Of a stretch of 6,948 nucleotides of DNA, positions 4,852 to 6,948 are shown in pieces. Numbering within the stretch: position 1 is the stretch's first letter; every line of letters starts with the position of its first letter. The position numbers were made by a program, and so were the translations under genes. The stretch is taken from positions 1 to 6,948 of the forward strand of contig CANJKQ010000050.1 in assembly GCA_947474905.1 (NCBI GenBank), written 5' to 3'. This DNA is from Pseudomonadota bacterium (lineage in GTDB: Bacteria > Pseudomonadota > Alphaproteobacteria > Sphingomonadales > Sphingomonadaceae). The notes under the pieces are model-generated. The model did not search any database and was not told the DNA's origin. It saw only the letters and a list, made by a program, of their open reading frames with translations.

Positions 4852-6948
4852 ATGCCCAAGCCCAAGCGCCCGGCAGGCTTGCCGAGCCGCCAGCAGATCC
4901 TGGATTTCATCACCTCGACGCCCACCCCGGCCGGCAAGCGGGAAATTGCCCGTGCATTTGGCTTATCGGCGCAGGAAAAAATCGCGCTGAAAGCGCTGCT
5001 CAAGGACATGGCCGATGAGGGGCTGATCGATTCCGCGCCCGGCCGCGCTTTCCACAAGATGGGCGGCGTCCCCAAGGTGACGGTGCTGCGCGTCACCGAG
5101 GTGGGGGATGACGGCACCATCTGGGCCGTGCCCGAAAGCTGGCATGCCGAAACGCCGCCGCCGCTGCTCAGAGTGCGCGATCGCAAGCAAGGCGCGCTGG
5201 CGCTGGGAGACCGAATCCTCGCCCGCACCGAGGAAGCGGGCAAGGGCTGGATCGCGCATCCCATGAAGACGCTGGCGCGGGGTGAGGCGCTGATGCTCGG
5301 CGTGCTGCGGCAAGTGGGCGACCGGCTGTTCCTGCAAGGCGTCGAGAAAAAGGAACGGCGTGATTTTCCGGTGGCGGATGCGGGCGGGGCGCAAGCCGGT
5401 GACCTGGTGCTGGCGGAAAAGACCGGCCGCCCGCCGCGCATCGCCGCGCGGGTGACGCAAGTGCTGGGCGATCCCTTTGCACCGCGCGCCTTTTCGTTGA
5501 TCGCGGTGCACAAGCACGAGATTCCGGTCGCGTTCAGCGAGGAAGCGCTGAATGAGGCGACGCGGGTGGCGAAGCAGCCGCTCGACGGACAGGGCCGTGA
5601 AGACCTGCGCCATCTTCCCATCATTGCGATCGACCCTGCCGATGCGCGTGACCATGACGACGCGGTCTGGGCGGTGCCCGATGGTGATCCCGCCAACCCC
5701 GGCGGCCATCGCGCCATCGTCGCCATCGCGGATGTCAGCTTTTACGTGCGGCCGGGTGCCGAGCTTGATCGGGAGGCGCGGCGGCGCGGCAACAGCGTCT
5801 ATTTCCCCGATCGCGTCGTGCCGATGCTGCCCGAAATCCTGTCAGCCGATATCTGTTCGCTGAAAGAGGGCGAAGACCGCGCGGCGCTTGTCTGTCACCT
5901 GACCATCGACAAGGCGGGCGCGATCACGGGGTATCGCTTTGCCCGCGCGGTGGTGCGGATCGCCGCGAACATCGCTTATGAGGACGCGCCGGCGGCGATC
6001 GATGCTAATTCCTCTACGTCGTCGCCCCAGCGAAAGCTGGGGCCGCTCTCGGAAAGAGCGACCGAGAACGATCCCGGCGTGCGCTGGGATGACGAGCGTA
6101 TTCTTCCCGCGCTCCGCAACCTCTGGGCCTGCTGGCGTTCACTTGCGGCGGCGCGCGCGAAGCGCGAGCCGCTCGACCTTGATCTGCCCGAGCGGCGAGT
6201 CGTGCTGGATGAAAAGGGGCGGATCATGTCGGTCACCCCGCGCGAGCGGCTCGACGCGCACCGGCTGATCGAGGATTATATGATCGCCGCCAACGTCGCC
6301 GCCGCGCTGGCGCTGGAGCGCAAGAAGGCGCCGGTCATGTATCGCGACCATGAGCCGCCATCGCGCGAAAAGCTGGTGGCGCTGAAGGACTATCTCGCCA
6401 CGTTCGGCCTCGATTTCGCGCTGGGCCAGGTCATTCGCCCCGCCACCTTCAACCATGTCATCGCGCGCGCCCGCGCCCTGGCGACGGCGGCGGAAGACGG
6501 TGCCGATATCGTGCCGCAAATCATGGAACAGGTGCTGCGCAGCCAGACCCAGGCCTATTACGGGCCTGAAAATCATGGTCATTTCGGGCTGGCGCTGGCG
6601 AGCTATGCGCATTTCACGTCACCGATCCGGCGCTATGCCGACCTGATCGTCCATCGCTCGCTGGTCGCCGCCTTTGGGCTTGGGCCAGGCGGGCTGAGCG
6701 AAGGCGAAGCGGCGACGATGGCGCGGATCGGCGAAAGCATTTCGGGGCTCGAGCGCCGCGCGATGGAGGCGGAGCGGGAGACAATCGACCGTTATGTCGC
6801 TGCCTATCTGTCGGAACGCGTCGGCGAGGTGATCGAGGCGCGCATCACCGGCGTCCAGAATTTCGGCTTCTTCGCCACGGTGGAGGGCATTGGCGGCGAC
6901 GGGCTGGTCTCAGTGCGCGATCTGGGCAGCGAGTATTTCCATTATGAC
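4852..6948 (+). CDS. rnr: Ribonuclease R (partial, 3' end outside window)
   Basis: RNase R is a processive 3'-to-5' exoribonuclease of the RNB (RNase II) family that degrades structured RNA in the cytoplasm. The visible 699 residues include an N-terminal winged-helix-like region (about 10-65) and the cold-shock RNA-binding region (about 70-230). The RNB catalytic domain starts near 245 and carries the metal-binding aspartates D261, D267, D269 and D270 in IAIDPADARDHDDAVW. It also has NSVYFP with its active-site Tyr (314-319), MLPEILS, IEDYMIAAN and FTSPIRRYADLIVHR (588-602). The S1 domain begins near 658 and is cut by the right edge. All catalytic residues I can place are intact. Residues about 389-415 are foreign to the family and come from an in-frame palindromic element. 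The ATG at 4852 gives the usual N-terminus but lacks a Shine-Dalgarno. Its frame is the same as that of the upstream gene, from which it is separated by one TGA and 18 codons. Confidence 0.95.
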   Translation, partial: MPKPKRPAGLPSRQQILDFITSTPTPAGKREIARAFGLSAQEKIALKALLKDMADEGLIDSAPGRAFHKMGGVPKVTVLRVTEVGDDGTIWAVPESWHAETPPPLLRVRDRKQGALALGDRILARTEEAGKGWIAHPMKTLARGEALMLGVLRQVGDRLFLQGVEKKERRDFPVADAGGAQAGDLVLAEKTGRPPRIAARVTQVLGDPFAPRAFSLIAVHKHEIPVAFSEEALNEATRVAKQPLDGQGREDLRHLPIIAIDPADARDHDDAVWAVPDGDPANPGGHRAIVAIADVSFYVRPGAELDREARRRGNSVYFPDRVVPMLPEILSADICSLKEGEDRAALVCHLTIDKAGAITGYRFARAVVRIAANIAYEDAPAAIDANSSTSSPQRKLGPLSERATENDPGVRWDDERILPALRNLWACWRSLAAARAKREPLDLDLPERRVVLDEKGRIMSVTPRERLDAHRLIEDYMIAANVAAALALERKKAPVMYRDHEPPSREKLVALKDYLATFGLDFALGQVIRPATFNHVIARARALATAAEDGADIVPQIMEQVLRSQTQAYYGPENHGHFGLALASYAHFTSPIRRYADLIVHRSLVAAFGLGPGGLSEGEAATMARIGESISGLERRAMEAERETIDRYVAAYLSERVGEVIEARITGVQNFGFFATVEGIGGDGLVSVRDLGSEYFHYD
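6017..6094 (+). repeat. Palindromic interspersed element inserted in frame within rnr
   Basis: The segment is bounded by related inverted ends: CGTCGTCGCCCCAGCG on the left and, reading the other strand from the right, CGTCATCCCAGCG. Inside are three adjacent hairpins. They are GCCCCAGC/GCTGGGGC with a GAAA loop (6024-6043), CGCTCT/AGAGCG with a 5-nt loop (6044-6060), and ATCCCGGC/GCTGGGAT with a GTGC loop and one wobble (6071-6090). The sequence around CCAGCGAAAGCTGG and GCTGGGATGACG is the core of a repeat family abundant between genes in sphingomonads and some other proteobacteria. Off-frame translations give the familiar IPACAGMT (plus) and SFRWGDD (minus) strings. At 78 bp it adds 26 codons and keeps rnr open. 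The true edges may extend a few bases to each side, as GCTAATTCCTCT before it is also unlike RNase R. Confidence 0.75.

Noticed and set aside
4791..5726. Long minus-strand open frames (also 4963-5709) opposite rnr
   Set aside because: They are shadows of the GC-rich rnr coding sequence; the plus-strand frame carries all RNase R motifs.
5976..6236. Minus-strand frame with SFRWGDD and plus-strand frame (5939-6268) with IPACAGMT, looking like small conserved proteins
   Set aside because: These strings are translations of the palindromic repeat element and are often mis-annotated as hypothetical proteins. They are evidence for the repeat and do not indicate genes.

Overview
This 6.9-kb window is GC-rich and densely coded. 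It looks like the chromosome of an alphaproteobacterium, most likely a sphingomonad (Sphingomonadales). Three things suggest this: the codon bias, the protein types (a secreted protein with CPPGL/CVPPGQ motifs, a GlpD with a GTG start, and an RNase R that reads like the sphingomonad form), and a palindromic repeat whose off-frame translations contain the familiar IPACAGMT and SFRW signatures. The lineage is inferred from remembered family patterns; no search was run.

Left part, all on the minus strand and read right to left. glpD (2666-4126) encodes the FAD-dependent glycerol-3-phosphate dehydrogenase. Next comes a two-gene unit of an ECF sigma factor (1992-2582) and a single-pass membrane protein (1018-1995). 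They overlap by 4 bp (GTGA), so the second protein is the natural candidate for the cognate anti-sigma factor. A 12-bp perfect-stem hairpin (913-952) separates them from a second pair: a small secreted four-cysteine protein (509-886) and a secreted glutaminyl-peptide cyclotransferase (1-470), which runs off the left edge.

Right part, on the plus strand. A secreted Asp/Arg/Gly-rich protein (4243-4797) is divergent from glpD across a 116-bp gap that holds a possible EcfG-type stress promoter. The gene contains seven tandem 18-bp units, each coding for a hexapeptide. A strong hairpin (4804-4838) follows it. Then comes rnr (4852 to the right edge), encoding RNase R and cut off inside its S1 domain.

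The most striking observation is inside rnr. A palindromic element of about 78 bp (6017-6094), of the kind normally found between genes, lies in frame within the catalytic-domain coding sequence. It adds foreign-looking residues (about 389-415) without breaking the frame, much like the Rickettsia palindromic elements. The other points worth a second look are the sigma/putative anti-sigma pair, whose membrane partner is not a recognisable zinc anti-sigma protein and carries a His-rich stretch just outside the membrane, and the hexapeptide repeat protein. No CRISPR array, transposase, tRNA, rRNA or defence system is visible, and no stretch longer than about 130 bp lacks a gene.
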